Source: an uncultured Alphaproteobacteria bacterium
Lineage (GTDB): Bacteria > Pseudomonadota > Alphaproteobacteria > Rhizobiales > Beijerinckiaceae
Length of the DNA stretch: 64,000 nt
Assembly: GCA_937988775.1 (NCBI GenBank)
Contig: CALKHP010000016.1
Location: 1-64,000 of the forward strand
Direction: 5' to 3'
The translations under genes were made by a program, and so were the position numbers. The notes below the pieces were generated by a model. That model saw nothing but the letters and a program-made list of their open reading frames with translations, made no database searches and was not told the DNA's origin. Shown piece by piece: positions 25,978-36,478 of this stretch; position 1 is the stretch's first letter, and each line of letters opens with the position of its first letter.

Positions 25978-26724
25978 ATGACGGCCCGGCTGTGGACCTT
26001 CGCGCGCACCGCCTTGGTGTTGCTCCTCATCTGGCAGGGCGCGGTGTGGCTGTTCGCGCCGCCGGGCTATATCCTGCCCTCGCCGCTCGAGGTGCTCGCC
26101 GTCTTCCTGCGCAGGCCGCTGTTTCTCGCCGGACACACGCTGACCACGATCATCGAAATCGCGCTCGGTTTCGCCATCGGCGCGAGCTTCGGCGCGCTCA
26201 GCGCGCTCGCGCTGGCCGCATGGCCGCGCCTCGGGCGCGCGCTGTGGCCGATCCTGCTCGTGCTGCAAGCCTTCCCCGTCTTCGTGATCGCGCCGCTGCT
26301 CGTGGTCTGGTTCGGCTTCGGCCTGACGTCGAAGGTCGTCATGGCCGTGATCATCATCTTCTTCCCCGTGACCTCGGCTTTCGCGGACGGCTTGCGCCGC
26401 ACCGATCCGGAACTCATCGATGCCACGGCGCTCACCAGCGCCACGCATTGGCAGACCTTGCGCTATGTCAGGCTGCCGCTGGCCTTGCCGGCGCTGCTCT
26501 CCGGCCTCAGGGTCGCGGCACCGCTCGCGCCGCTCGGCGCGGTGATCGGCGAATGGGTCGGCTCGTCGGCAGGCCTCGGCTTCGTCATGGTGCAGGCCAA
26601 TGCGCGGCTGCAGACCGACACGGTGTTCGCGGCCATGGCGATACTGGCGATCCTCAGCCTCTCTCTGCGCCGCCTTGTCGACTTTTTCGGCCCGCGCCTC
26701 ATACCATGGGCATCCGATCAGTGA
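25978..26724 (+). CDS. ABC transporter permease, SsuC/ThiX type
   Basis: 248 residues with about six membrane helices and the BPD transporter cytoplasmic loop (EAA motif region GLRRTDPELIDATALTSATH then LPLALPALLSGLRVAA). It belongs to the inner-membrane permeases of aromatic/aliphatic sulfonate, taurine and hydroxymethylpyrimidine ABC systems. The ATG at 25978 is chosen over an upstream in-frame ATG that adds a basic non-membrane extension. The binding-protein gene follows after 38 bases. No ATPase gene is adjacent, so the ATPase must be encoded elsewhere or shared. Confidence 0.88.
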   Translation: MTARLWTFARTALVLLLIWQGAVWLFAPPGYILPSPLEVLAVFLRRPLFLAGHTLTTIIEIALGFAIGASFGALSALALAAWPRLGRALWPILLVLQAFPVFVIAPLLVVWFGFGLTSKVVMAVIIIFFPVTSAFADGLRRTDPELIDATALTSATHWQTLRYVRLPLALPALLSGLRVAAPLAPLGAVIGEWVGSSAGLGFVMVQANARLQTDTVFAAMAILAILSLSLRRLVDFFGPRLIPWASDQ

Positions 26725-26762
26725 GGCGACGCCTCAATTCGCAATCGAAGGACAGATTTCTC

Positions 26763-27707
26763 ATGACATCGCGTTCGTTCCTGGCGGCCGGCCTCGTGCT
26801 CGCCTTGGCCTTCGCCAGCCCAGCCCGGGCGGCCGACAAGCTCAGCGTCATGCTGGATTGGTTCGTCAACCCCGACCATGCCCCGCTCATCGTCGCCGAC
26901 CGGCTCGGCCTGTTCAAGCAGGCCGGGCTCGACGTCACGCTGGTTCCGCCCTCCGACCCTTCCGCCGTGCCGCGCCTCGTCGGCGCCGGCCAGGCCGATA
27001 TCGGCGTCTACTACCAGCCCAATCTCTATCTCGATCATCAGGCCGGCGTGCCGATCAAGCGCTTCGGCACGCTGGTCGAGACGCCGCTCAACAGCGTCAT
27101 CGTGCTCGCCGACGGCCCGATCAAATCGCTCGCCGATCTCAAGGGCAAGGCGATCGGCTACTCGGTGTCGGGCTTCGAGGATGCGCTGCTCGGCGCCATG
27201 CTCGAAAATGCCGGGCTGAAACTGTCCGACGTCAAGCTCGTCAACGTCAACTTCGCGCTCACCGCCGCGCTGCTCGGCGGCAAGGTCGATGCCACGATCG
27301 GCGGCTTCCGCAATTTCGAGCTGACGCAGATGAAGAAGGAAGGCCGCGCCGGCAAGGCGTTCTTCCCCGAGGAGCACGGCGTGCCGGCCTATGACGAGTT
27401 GATCTTCGTGGCGCGCCCGGCCCTGCTGGGCGACGACCGCCTGCCACGCTTCCTCGACGCGGTCGAGAAGGGCGCGCTCTACCTGACCAACCATCCGGAC
27501 GAGGCCTGGAAACTGTTCATCGCCGCCTATCCCGACCTTGACGACGCGCTCAACCGCCAGGCCTGGATCGACACGCTGCCGCGCTTCGCCAAGCGGCCGG
27601 CCGCCCTCGACCGGCGCCGCTACGAACGCTTCGGCCAGTTCCTCGCCGCGCGCGGCCTGATCAAGCAGGCGCCGGCGGTGGAGGATATCGCGGTCGAGTT
27701 GAAGTAG
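26763..27707 (+). CDS. ABC substrate-binding protein, THI5/NMT1 type
   Basis: 314 residues with a Sec signal peptide (SFLAAGLVLALAFASPARAA). The mature protein is an NMT1/THI5-like domain: KLSVMLDWFVNPDHAPLIVA, then DIGVYYQPNLYLDHQAGVP and a GGFRNFE loop. The family includes ThiY, which binds the thiamine precursor formylaminopyrimidine, and other small heterocycle- or sulfonate-binding proteins. The DWFxNxDH segment is typical of the ThiY branch, so pyrimidine-precursor uptake is the best guess. Encoded with the permease upstream, no ATPase. Confidence 0.85.
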   Translation: MTSRSFLAAGLVLALAFASPARAADKLSVMLDWFVNPDHAPLIVADRLGLFKQAGLDVTLVPPSDPSAVPRLVGAGQADIGVYYQPNLYLDHQAGVPIKRFGTLVETPLNSVIVLADGPIKSLADLKGKAIGYSVSGFEDALLGAMLENAGLKLSDVKLVNVNFALTAALLGGKVDATIGGFRNFELTQMKKEGRAGKAFFPEEHGVPAYDELIFVARPALLGDDRLPRFLDAVEKGALYLTNHPDEAWKLFIAAYPDLDDALNRQAWIDTLPRFAKRPAALDRRRYERFGQFLAARGLIKQAPAVEDIAVELK

Positions 27708-27716
27708 AACGAAGTA

Positions 27717-27890
27717 CCCTTCTCCCGCTTGCGGGAGAAGGTGGCCCACTCAAGTCGGGCTTGCCCGACCTGCGCATGATAATGTCGATCTCCAGCAAGC
27801 CGGAGATCGAAGGGCCGGATGAGGGGTAGCAGTGCGCAGCACCCCTCATCCCCCTGCCGGGACCTTCTCCCGCAAGGGGAGAAGGAGCAT
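27717..27890. repeat. Composite palindromic repeat between ABC and ilvD genes
   Basis: Two hairpins of the same family: arms cttctcccgc/gcgggagaag with a two-base loop at 27719-27740, and a second similar palindrome, cttctcccgcaaggggagaag, at 27864-27884. Between them are further inverted pieces (gatctcc/ggagatc and gatgagggg/cccctcatc). This is the dispersed palindromic type common in alphaproteobacteria; because the two neighbouring genes converge here, it may also end both transcripts. Confidence 0.7.
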
Positions 27891-27920
27891 CATGCCGCCA
27901 TCGTCGGGGGCCGGCGGCCC

Positions 27921-29594
27921 TCAGCCCGTCACCGCGCCCTGATTGGCCGGCAGTGCCAGCGCCGAGAACTTGGCCAGCACGCCGCGCGTGTAGCGCGGCT
28001 CCGGCTGCTTCCACGCCGCGCGCCGGCGCGCGATCTCGGCCTCGTCGACCTCCAGTTGCAGCAGCAGCTTATGCGCATCGATGGTGATGGTGTCGCCTTC
28101 CTCGATCAGCGCGATGGTGCCGCCGACAAAGGCTTCCGGCGTGACATGGCCGACGACCATGCCCCAGGTGCCGCCCGAGAAGCGCCCGTCGGTGATCAGC
28201 CCGACGCTCTCGCCGAGGCCGCGCCCGATGATCGCCGAGGTCGGCGCCAGCATTTCCGGCATGCCCGGCCCGCCCTTGGGGCCGAGATAGCGCAGCACGA
28301 CCACGTCGCCCGGCCGGATCTTGTCGGACAGGATCGCGTCCATGGCCGAGGTTTCGTCGTCGAACACGCGCGCCGGGCCGGAAATCACCGGGCTCTTCAG
28401 GCCGCTGATCTTTGCGACGGCGCCATCGACGGCAAGGTTGCCCTTGAGGATGGCGAGATGGCCCTCGCGGTAGAGCGCCTTCGAGATCGGCATGATCACG
28501 TCCTGGTCGGCGCGCGGCTCGGATGGCAGCCCGGCCAGTTCCTCGGCCAGCGTGCGGCCGGTGATGGTGATGCACTCGCCATGCAGCAGCCCGGCATCGA
28601 GCAGCAGCTTCAGCACCTGCGGGATGCCGCCAGCCTGATGCAGGTCGACCGCCATATATTTGCCGGACGGCTTCAGGTCGCAGATCACCGGCACCTTGCG
28701 GCGCACGCGCTCGAAATCCTCGAGCGTCCACTCGACTTCCGCCGCATGGGCAATGGCGAGATAATGCAGCACGGCGTTGGTCGAGCCGCCGGTCGCCATG
28801 ATCAGCGTGATGGCATTCTCGATCGACTTGCGCGTGACGATGTCGCGCGGCTTGAGGTTCTTCTTCACCGCCTCGACGAGCACGCGCGCCGATTCGGCCG
28901 TGTTGTCGATCTTCTCCTGATCCGGGCACGCCATGGTCGAGGAATACATCAGCGCCATGCCGAGCGCCTCGAACGAGGAACTCATCGTGTTGGCGGTATA
29001 CATGCCGCCGCACGAGCCGGTGGTCGGGCAGGCATTGCGCTCGATACCGTCGAAATCCTCCTTGCTCATCTTGCCGGCCATGAACGAGCCGACCGCCTCG
29101 AAGGCCGAGACGATCGAGAGGTCCTGCCCCTTCCACTTGCCGGGCTTGATGGTGCCGCCATAGACATAGATTGCCGGCGCGTTGGCGCGCACGATGCCGA
29201 TCATGCCGCCCGGCATGTTCTTGTCGCAGCCGCCGAGCACAAGCACGCCGTCCATCCACTGGCCCTGCACCGAAACCTCGACGCAATCGGCAATCACCTC
29301 GCGCGACACCAGCGAGTATTTCATGCCCTCGGTGCCCATCGACATGCCGTCCGAGATCGTCGGCGTGCCGAAGGTCTGCGGGTTGCCGCCGGCGGCCTTG
29401 ATGGCAACGACCGCGGCATCGGCGAGCGGCTGCAGGCCGGCATTGCACGGCGTGATGGTGGAATGGCCGTTCGCAATGCCGATCATCGGCTTGTCGAAGT
29501 CTTCCTCCTTATACCCCATCGCGTAATACATCGCGCGGTTGGGCGAGCGCGCCACGCCCTGGGTAATATGCTTGGAACGTTCGTTGAAAGGCAT
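27921..29594 (-). CDS. ilvD: Dihydroxy-acid dehydratase
   Basis: 557 residues, the usual size. It dehydrates 2,3-dihydroxy-isovalerate and -methylvalerate to the 2-keto acids of valine and isoleucine synthesis in the cytoplasm. Iron-sulfur cluster cysteines are visible in GGCDKNMPG and [16 protein letters not shown]; the C-terminal swivelling domain carries [14 protein letters not shown]. The ATG at 29594 has gaggaag eight bases upstream, so a 20-residue in-frame extension is rejected. It is monocistronic; no leader peptide is visible upstream. Confidence 0.96.
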   Translation of the reverse strand: MPFNERSKHITQGVARSPNRAMYYAMGYKEEDFDKPMIGIANGHSTITPCNAGLQPLADAAVVAIKAAGGNPQTFGTPTISDGMSMGTEGMKYSLVSREVIADCVEVSVQGQWMDGVLVLGGCDKNMPGGMIGIVRANAPAIYVYGGTIKPGKWKGQDLSIVSAFEAVGSFMAGKMSKEDFDGIERNACPTTGSCGGMYTANTMSSSFEALGMALMYSSTMACPDQEKIDNTAESARVLVEAVKKNLKPRDIVTRKSIENAITLIMATGGSTNAVLHYLAIAHAAEVEWTLEDFERVRRKVPVICDLKPSGKYMAVDLHQAGGIPQVLKLLLDAGLLHGECITITGRTLAEELAGLPSEPRADQDVIMPISKALYREGHLAILKGNLAVDGAVAKISGLKSPVISGPARVFDDETSAMDAILSDKIRPGDVVVLRYLGPKGGPGMPEMLAPTSAIIGRGLGESVGLITDGRFSGGTWGMVVGHVTPEAFVGGTIALIEEGDTITIDAHKLLLQLEVDEAEIARRRAAWKQPEPRYTRGVLAKFSALALPANQGAVTG

Positions 29595-29775
29595 GATTGG
29601 GCTTCCTCGATTTAAAACAAGACATGCAGCATCAGGCAGGCCCTGACTGCTCAAGCCCCGTAAATTGCTGGATTACGCCAAGGATGAATCGTTCGGCCGG
29701 TCTTGTCCAGAATTTGCACGCGCATCGGGCGAGCCAAATGGCCCCACCCTCGCGCGCGAAACCCGCCCGCTGTCG

Positions 29776-30111
29776 TCAGTGATAGCCGTGGCGCGCCTTG
29801 ACCGCGGCAAGCGCGGCACGCGAACCGCCCTCGTTGCCGGCCGCACATTGGCTTTCAGGCTGGCGCATTTCCGAGATCATCGAGGCATGCACCTTCTCGC
29901 CGACATTGCCGGTTTCGAGATCGCTGTCGATGATCGTGCGGAAGCGCTCGATCTCGGCCGTGCAGGCGGCGCCGGCCGGCAGCTTGACGTGGGAGCGCGT
30001 CGCGACGGTGCTGCTCTGCTCAGGTGCGATCGCTTGCTGCGACGTGGTCTGGTTGCAGCCCGCCAACAGAAGGGCGGCGGACAGGACGAGAAAAGCGCGC
30101 ATGCCGATCAT
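29776..30111 (-). CDS. Small conserved lipoprotein, function unknown
   Basis: 111 residues. The signal peptide MRAFLVLSAALLLAGC carries a lipobox (LAGC), then a disordered Gln/Ser/Thr-rich stretch, then a small domain with Cys in GAACTAEIERFRTII and QPESQCAAG that could form a disulfide. Two ATGs three codons apart (30111, 30102) are possible; GGAG lies upstream of both. I do not recognise a named family. Confidence 0.7.
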   Translation of the reverse strand: MIGMRAFLVLSAALLLAGCNQTTSQQAIAPEQSSTVATRSHVKLPAGAACTAEIERFRTIIDSDLETGNVGEKVHASMISEMRQPESQCAAGNEGGSRAALAAVKARHGYH

Positions 30112-30245
30112 GATCTCCGGTGACGTTGACAGGAAGGAAGATTCTTCGCGCGCCGTCAATGCCGGCAAGATGACGCAATCGCCGCGCTTGCCATCACCCC
30201 ACCGCATCGGTTATGCAGGTTTCCTTGCAAATCCAGGGATATCCC

Positions 30246-30341
30246 GTGACGCTGACCGTCACCATTGCCGCCACCGACCGCCGCGCTGTTCAGCGCCTGG
30301 CGTCGCTTGCGCTCCTTGGCCTCCTCCTTACGCGCCCCTGA
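30246..30341 (+). CDS. Leucine-rich leader peptide of leuA
   Basis: 31 codons from GTG 30246, with AGGGA six bases upstream, ending at TGA 30339-30341. Eight residues are Leu, seven of them in the last 14 (LASLALLGLLLTRP). It overlaps the start of an inverted repeat. Such peptides sense leucyl-tRNA supply: ribosome stalling at the Leu codons changes the folding of the leader mRNA. A longer version from ATG 30213 lacks a ribosome site. Confidence 0.75.
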   Translation: MTLTVTIAATDRRAVQRLASLALLGLLLTRP

Positions 30342-30373
30342 GGGCCGTCCGGGCTTGCCTGGGCTCTCAGGGG
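30335..30373 (+). terminator. leuA attenuator hairpin
   Basis: CCCCTGAG at 30335-30342 pairs with CTCAGGGG at 30366-30373, extended by internal G-C pairs. The left arm overlaps the leader peptide stop. GGCC at 30318-30321, inside the Leu codons, can pair with GGGCC at 30342-30346 and so compete with this stem. A U-tract is not obvious after the hairpin, so termination may be weak or Rho-assisted. Confidence 0.55.
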
Positions 30374-30422
30374 AGACGAGTGCTGCGACCATCAGACCTC
30401 CCGCGATTTTAAGGACTTTGCC

Positions 30423-31988
<1,566 letters not shown>

Positions 31989-32000
31989 GGGGCGTCCCGC

Positions 32001-32088
32001 TGTCATTCCCGCGCAGGCGGGAATCCAGAAGCCAATGCGCAAGCGACTCCTGGATTCCCGATCGCGCTCACGCGCGTCGGGAATGACA
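32001..32088. repeat. Palindromic dispersed repeat, TGTCATTCCCG family, copy 1
   Basis: 88 bases beginning tgtcattcccgcgcaggcgg and ending in gtcgggaatgaca, i.e. inverted ends with nested inverted pieces (gaatccag/ctggattc). An 88-base second copy with few differences lies at 63431-63518. Confidence 0.85.
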
Positions 32089-32104
32089 CTGTGCGTCAAC
32101 GCCC

Positions 32105-32806
32105 TCATCTCTCGGCCGCAAACACCGCCGCCATATACTCCGCTGCGAAGCCCGGCATGCGGGCCGGATCGATCTCGTCCGGGCCGCGCACGATGACGAT
32201 ATCGGCAAGTTCCTGTTCGGCGAGGCCGGGCAGCCGTGCGCGGATCATGGCGCGCGCCGCTTCCGCCGGAAGGCCAAGCCGCGCCGCCCTTAGGAACGCC
32301 ACGCGCGTGCCGTCGATCACCGCCGTCCAGTCATCGCCGAAAACGACCTCGCTGGCGCACAGGCCGGTCTCCTCGCGCAACTCGCGCACCAGGCTGCCGG
32401 CGAGATCGACTTGGCCGTCGGCCGTGACATCGCTCATGTCCGGTGTGCCACCGGCGAAATAGATTTTCCCGGCATTGGCGGTGTGTTCGGCCATCTGGCC
32501 CAGCACGAAGGCGCCGTCGCTGGCGCGCAGCGCCGCCATGCCGAACCCGTTGCGCACCGGAGGGGCGGGCCAGCCGAAATCGCGCCAGGCGAGGAAGCTC
32601 GCATAGTCGACCGGCATATAGCCGGCGCGGTAAATGCCGTCCTCGACCCGCCAGCGATGCTGCACCAGCACCTCGCCGTTCCACAGTCGCGGATTGGCCT
32701 CGGTCAGCCGCGCCCAATGCGCCGCGATCTCGGGCGCGCGCACCGTGGCGAACGGCCAGGGCCGCGGCTCATAGCGCAGGTCGAGCCCGCGCAATGGCAG
32801 AATCAT
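32105..32806 (-). CDS. NUDIX-domain hydrolase
   Basis: 233 residues. The catalytic Nudix core RELREETGL is clear (LVRELREETGLCASE) and is preceded by AGGTPDMSD, where the usual G-x5-E is less regular. The N-terminal ~110 residues (RPWPFATVRAPEIAAHWARL) resemble the extra domain of Nudix proteins related to NUDT-type enzymes. Its ATG overlaps the stop of the PhzF gene (ATGA), so the two are coupled. Substrate not predictable. Confidence 0.85.
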   Translation of the reverse strand: MILPLRGLDLRYEPRPWPFATVRAPEIAAHWARLTEANPRLWNGEVLVQHRWRVEDGIYRAGYMPVDYASFLAWRDFGWPAPPVRNGFGMAALRASDGAFVLGQMAEHTANAGKIYFAGGTPDMSDVTADGQVDLAGSLVRELREETGLCASEVVFGDDWTAVIDGTRVAFLRAARLGLPAEAARAMIRARLPGLAEQELADIVIVRGPDEIDPARMPGFAAEYMAAVFAAER

Positions 32807-33717
32807 AATTCGATGGTGCCGCTCGCCACCACCACCGCCGCGCCGCCGACACGCGCGCCGGTCAGCACGCCGCCCTCGATGTCGAGGTCGAGCACGATCT
32901 GGCTCGGGCGCCCCATCTCGTAGCCCTGCTCGATGACGATCTGGTGCAACCCGTCCTCGGGCTGCTCGAAGGCGACCGCGGCGCCCGCGAAGGCGGCAGC
33001 GGCCGAGCCGGTCGCCGGGTCTTCGACAATGCCCATCACCGGCGAGAACATCCGGGCATGCACCTGATGCTCCGGCGCCACCGTCTCGCGCGTGTAGAGA
33101 TAGGCCGCCCCCTTGCCGGTGGCGCCGAAGGCGCGCCGCCATGCCGCCATGTCGGCGACTGATGCCTGCATGACAAGCTCGCGGTTCTTCAGCGGCACCA
33201 TGACGAAGGGCACGCCCGCCGACCAGGCCGAGAGTTCGTGCGCGTCGAAACCGATCGCCTCGAGCGGCACGCCGAGCGCAATGGCGGCAGCCTGGGCATC
33301 AAGCGCCAGGTCGAGCCGTTCCGGCAGCTTCGGCAGGCCGAACACGCCGCGCGCCGCGCGGCCCGGCCGCTGCGAGACCTCGACCTTGACCAGCCCGATT
33401 CTTTCCTCGAGCGCGATGGTCACGCCCTGCCCGTTCATGTGGTCGCTGGCGTGCAGCATGGCGAGCAGCACGCCGGTGCCGACCGTCGGATGGCCGGCAA
33501 AGGGCAATTCGCCGCCCGGCGTGAAGATGCGCACCGCCGCCGTATTGGCGGGATCGAGCGGCGCCGTGACGAACACCGTCTCGGACAGGTTGAACTCGCG
33601 CGTGATCGCCTGCATCTCGTCGCCGCTGAGGCGCTCGGCCTCGAGCACGACGGCGAGCTGGTTGCCGGCCAGTTTCTGCTCGGTGAAGACATCGAGCCGG
33701 TAATAGGCAAAGCGCAT
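32803..33717 (-). CDS. PhzF-family isomerase/epimerase
   Basis: 304 residues of the PhzF/DapF fold. Family motifs are FTPGGELPFAGHPTVG in the first half (with the catalytic Glu expected in GNQLAVVLEAE) and EDPATGSAAAAF in the second. Members isomerise small acids such as dihydro-hydroxyanthranilate, but most are of unknown substrate. The ATG at 33717 has AAGGATG upstream; a longer in-frame version is rejected because it starts with non-conserved sequence. Coupled to the Nudix gene. Confidence 0.88.
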   Translation of the reverse strand: MRFAYYRLDVFTEQKLAGNQLAVVLEAERLSGDEMQAITREFNLSETVFVTAPLDPANTAAVRIFTPGGELPFAGHPTVGTGVLLAMLHASDHMNGQGVTIALEERIGLVKVEVSQRPGRAARGVFGLPKLPERLDLALDAQAAAIALGVPLEAIGFDAHELSAWSAGVPFVMVPLKNRELVMQASVADMAAWRRAFGATGKGAAYLYTRETVAPEHQVHARMFSPVMGIVEDPATGSAAAAFAGAAVAFEQPEDGLHQIVIEQGYEMGRPSQIVLDLDIEGGVLTGARVGGAAVVVASGTIEL

Positions 33718-33906
33718 CGAACATCCTTTCAGGAGCGGCCGGGCTCCAATTGCGGCGTAATCGTTCGGCCATCGTTCATGTCGATCAATACAGGATATCA
33801 ATTCGTCCGGAATAGGATGCCGCCACGGGCGGGCTATCCGGGCCTTGGCCTCGCCTGCCCGGCGGCGATGCCCTGCAATATTCGCCGGGCAATTCGGGAA
33901 CGACCC

Positions 33907-34224
33907 ATGAAACGCATCGCAACAGCCAGCGCCGTGTTAGCCGTTTCGCTTCTTGCCGCCCCCTTCGCCTTCGCGCAGGGGACCACAACCGCCCCTGCCA
34001 AGGCGCCCCCCGCCAAAGCCGCCCCGGCCGCCACGCCGCAAGGCCAGCTCGTCAACCTCAATACCGCTCCCGCCGCCGATCTCGACAAGCTGCCCCAGAT
34101 CGGCGAGGCCCGAGCCAAGGCGATCATCGCCAAGCGGCCCTACAAGAACTGGGACGATTTCGTCGCCAAGAAGGTCGTTCCGGCCAATGCCGAGGCGGCG
34201 ATCAAGGGCAAGGTCCGCTTCTGA
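33907..34224 (+). CDS. Exported helix-hairpin-helix (ComEA-like) protein
   Basis: 105 residues: signal peptide (IATASAVLAVSLLAAPFAFAQ), an Ala/Pro/Lys linker, then one helix-hairpin-helix domain VNLNTAPAADLDKLPQIGEA followed by RAKAIIAKRPYKNWDDF. This matches the ComEA/T2SK-like HhH family that binds DNA non-specifically. It is followed by a strong hairpin. No other competence gene is in the window. Confidence 0.88.
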   Translation: MKRIATASAVLAVSLLAAPFAFAQGTTTAPAKAPPAKAAPAATPQGQLVNLNTAPAADLDKLPQIGEARAKAIIAKRPYKNWDDFVAKKVVPANAEAAIKGKVRF

Positions 34225-34233
34225 GACAGAAAC

Positions 34234-34260
34234 GGGGGCAGGCGTGTTCCGCCTGCCCCC
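34234..34260. terminator. Bidirectional terminator hairpin
   Basis: Perfect 11-base stem GGGGGCAGGCG/CGCCTGCCCCC with a five-base loop between the convergent HhH gene and the sulfonate-type ABC operon. T-tracts on either side are weak, so the direction of use is uncertain. Confidence 0.6.
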
Positions 34261-34307
34261 GACTTTCGGTGCGGCCCCGGAGCAAGGCCGGGGCAGGAAT
34301 GCGCTTC

Positions 34308-35333
34308 TCAGCTCGCCTTGACCTTCTTCACGAACGTATCGACGAAGGTCTTGGCGACATCGACCGTGACGTCCTTGAACGCCGGATCGAGCTGCTTGAG
34401 CGTCTGGTAGACGCTGTTCATGCCGTCGGCCGTCAGCACGCCGGTATGCGAGTAGCTCTGCATCGACGCCTTGACGGCGGCCTCGTACAGCTTGCGGTCG
34501 CCGAGCAGATATTCCGACGGCACGGTATCGGCGACATCGGCCGGCGTCGCCTTGGCGAGCCATTGCAGCGCCTTGTACAGCGCATTGACCAGAAGCTGCG
34601 AGGTGACCGGGTTCTGGGTGTAGAACTCGTTCTTCGCATAGAGCACCGCGGCCGGGTTGGTGCCGCCGAACAGCGCCTTGGTGCCGGCCTCGGTGCGCGT
34701 GTCGATCAGGATCTTGATGTCGCCATCGGCCTCGAGCTTCGAGATCACCGGATCGAGATGCGAGATGGCATCGACCTGCTTGTTCTTGACCGCCGCGACC
34801 GAGCTGGCCCCGCCGCCAACGCCGATGAACGAGGCGTCCGTCGCCTTCAGCCCGGCCTTGGACATGGCGTAGACCGCCATCAGATAAGTCGAGGAACCCG
34901 GCGCCGTCACGCCGATCTTCAGCCCCTTGAGGTCGGCGGCCGACTTGACCTTGTCGGCGAGGTCCGAGCGTACCGCGAGCACGATCGCCGGGAAGCGGCC
35001 GAGTTCGAGCGCGGCGCGGATATCCTGGCCCTTGGCCTGCATGCGGATGGTGTGCTCGTAGGCACCGGTGACGACATCGACCGAGCCGCCGACCAGCGCC
35101 TGCAGCGATTTGGCGCCGCCGCCGAAATCGTTGATCTCGACATCGAGCCCCTGCTCCTTGAAGAAGCCCTTGCGCTCGGCGATGGTCAGCGGGAGATAAT
35201 ACAGCAGCGGCTTGCCGCCGACGCCGAGCACCACCTTGGTCTTTTCCGGCTTGCCCTGCGCCAGGGCCGGCAGCCCGGCGACGAGCCCGCCGGCAGCGGC
35301 CGTGGCGGCGATGAGAAATTGCCTGCGTTCCAT
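34308..35333 (-). CDS. ABC substrate-binding protein, SsuA/NrtA type, paralogue 2
   Basis: 341 residues with a twin-arginine-like signal (MERRQFLIAATAAAGGLVA). The mature part is an NMT1/SsuA-like domain: KVVLGVGGKPLLYYLPLTIA, with VDVVTGAYEHTIRMQ and APGSSTYL as landmarks. It is a close tandem paralogue of the next gene upstream (35422-36426), sharing those segments almost unchanged. Likely ligands are alkanesulfonates, taurine, nitrate or related anions. Last gene of the leftward operon ATPase-permease-SBP-SBP. Confidence 0.88.
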   Translation of the reverse strand: MERRQFLIAATAAAGGLVAGLPALAQGKPEKTKVVLGVGGKPLLYYLPLTIAERKGFFKEQGLDVEINDFGGGAKSLQALVGGSVDVVTGAYEHTIRMQAKGQDIRAALELGRFPAIVLAVRSDLADKVKSAADLKGLKIGVTAPGSSTYLMAVYAMSKAGLKATDASFIGVGGGASSVAAVKNKQVDAISHLDPVISKLEADGDIKILIDTRTEAGTKALFGGTNPAAVLYAKNEFYTQNPVTSQLLVNALYKALQWLAKATPADVADTVPSEYLLGDRKLYEAAVKASMQSYSHTGVLTADGMNSVYQTLKQLDPAFKDVTVDVAKTFVDTFVKKVKAS

Positions 35334-35421
35334 TGCGTAATCCTTCCCCTCAGCATGATGTGTCGGTCGCCGCATGGCCGATCCTTGCCGGCCATGCGCG
35401 CGATAATGCGGTTCGCGTCGC

Positions 35422-36426
35422 CTACGCCTTGACGTTCTTCACGAAGCGATCGTCGAAAGTCTTCTTCAGGTCGATCGTGGCGTCCTTGAAGGCCGGATCG
35501 ATGGCTTTCAGCATGGCATAGATCGCCTGCTGTCCAGCCTCGGTGATCAGCCCGTCGCGCGAATAGCTCTCGAGAGAGGCTTTCACGGCGCGGCGATACA
35601 GGCCGGGATCGCCGAGCTGGTATTCCTTCGGCATCGCATCGGCCACCTCTTCCGGCGTCGCCTTCGCCAGCCAGTGCAGCGTCTTGACGAAGGCGTTGAC
35701 GAGCTTCTGCATCGCCTCCGGGTTCTTTTCGGCATAGCTGTGCGGCGCATAGAGCGTCGCCGCCGGGCACGAGCCGCCGAACAGCGCCTTGCTGCCGGCC
35801 TCCGTGCGCGTATCGATCAGCACGACCAGGTCGCCGGTCTCCTCCAGCTTGGAGATGATCGGCTCGGCATTCGACATGATGTCGATCTCGCCCTTCTGCA
35901 TCGCGGCGACCGCGCCAGCACCAGTGCCGACGCCGATGAAGGAGGCATCCTTGGCGGTGAGCCCGACCTTGCTCATGGCGTAGAGCGCGGTGAGATAGGT
36001 CGAGGAGCCCGGCGCCGAGACGCCGATCTTGCGGCCCTTGAAATCCGCCGCCGACTTGATCTGGTCCTTCAGGCTGGCGCGCACGCCGATGGTGATGCCG
36101 GAAAACCGCCCGAGTTCGCAGGTGGCGCGGATGTCCTGGCCCTTGGCCTGCATGCGGATGGTGTGCTCGTAGGCGCCGGTGACGACATCGACCGAGCCGC
36201 CGACCAGCGCCTGCAGCGCCTTGGCGCCGCCGCCGAAATCGTTGATCGTGACGTCGAGCCCCTCGCCGCTGAGAAAGCCTTTCCGCTCGGCGATCGACAG
36301 CGGCAGGTAATACAGCACCGGCTTGCCGCCGACGCCGAGCGTCACCGCGATGCGCCCTTGCGCCCGCGCCACGGCCGGGGCCGCGATCAGCGCACCCGCG
36401 CCGACGAGGAATGTTCTGCGTTTCAT
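35422..36426 (-). CDS. ABC substrate-binding protein, SsuA/NrtA type, paralogue 1
   Basis: 334 residues. Twin-arginine-like signal KRRTFLVGAGALIAAPAVAR, then an SsuA/NMT1-like domain (VTLGVGGKPVLYYLPLSIA, VDVVTGAYEHTIRMQ, APGSSTYL). The ATG at 36426 is chosen over 36432 because GGAGG then sits six bases upstream instead of abutting the codon. It is located 52 bases after the permease gene. Ligand-contact loops such as GVGTGAGAVAAMQKGEIDI differ from the paralogue (GVGGGASSVAAVKNKQVDA), so the two may bind different ligands for the same permease. Confidence 0.88.
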   Translation of the reverse strand: MKRRTFLVGAGALIAAPAVARAQGRIAVTLGVGGKPVLYYLPLSIAERKGFLSGEGLDVTINDFGGGAKALQALVGGSVDVVTGAYEHTIRMQAKGQDIRATCELGRFSGITIGVRASLKDQIKSAADFKGRKIGVSAPGSSTYLTALYAMSKVGLTAKDASFIGVGTGAGAVAAMQKGEIDIMSNAEPIISKLEETGDLVVLIDTRTEAGSKALFGGSCPAATLYAPHSYAEKNPEAMQKLVNAFVKTLHWLAKATPEEVADAMPKEYQLGDPGLYRRAVKASLESYSRDGLITEAGQQAIYAMLKAIDPAFKDATIDLKKTFDDRFVKNVKA

Positions 36427-36478
36427 GACCATCCTCCCTGATTTTTCCGGCGGCGAACGCCGCCCGCCCTTATGCCGT

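Noticed and set aside
27819..29615. A long open frame on the plus strand opposite ilvD
   Set aside because: It is antisense to a highly conserved ilvD; the Arg/His-rich composition is the usual GC-rich shadow.
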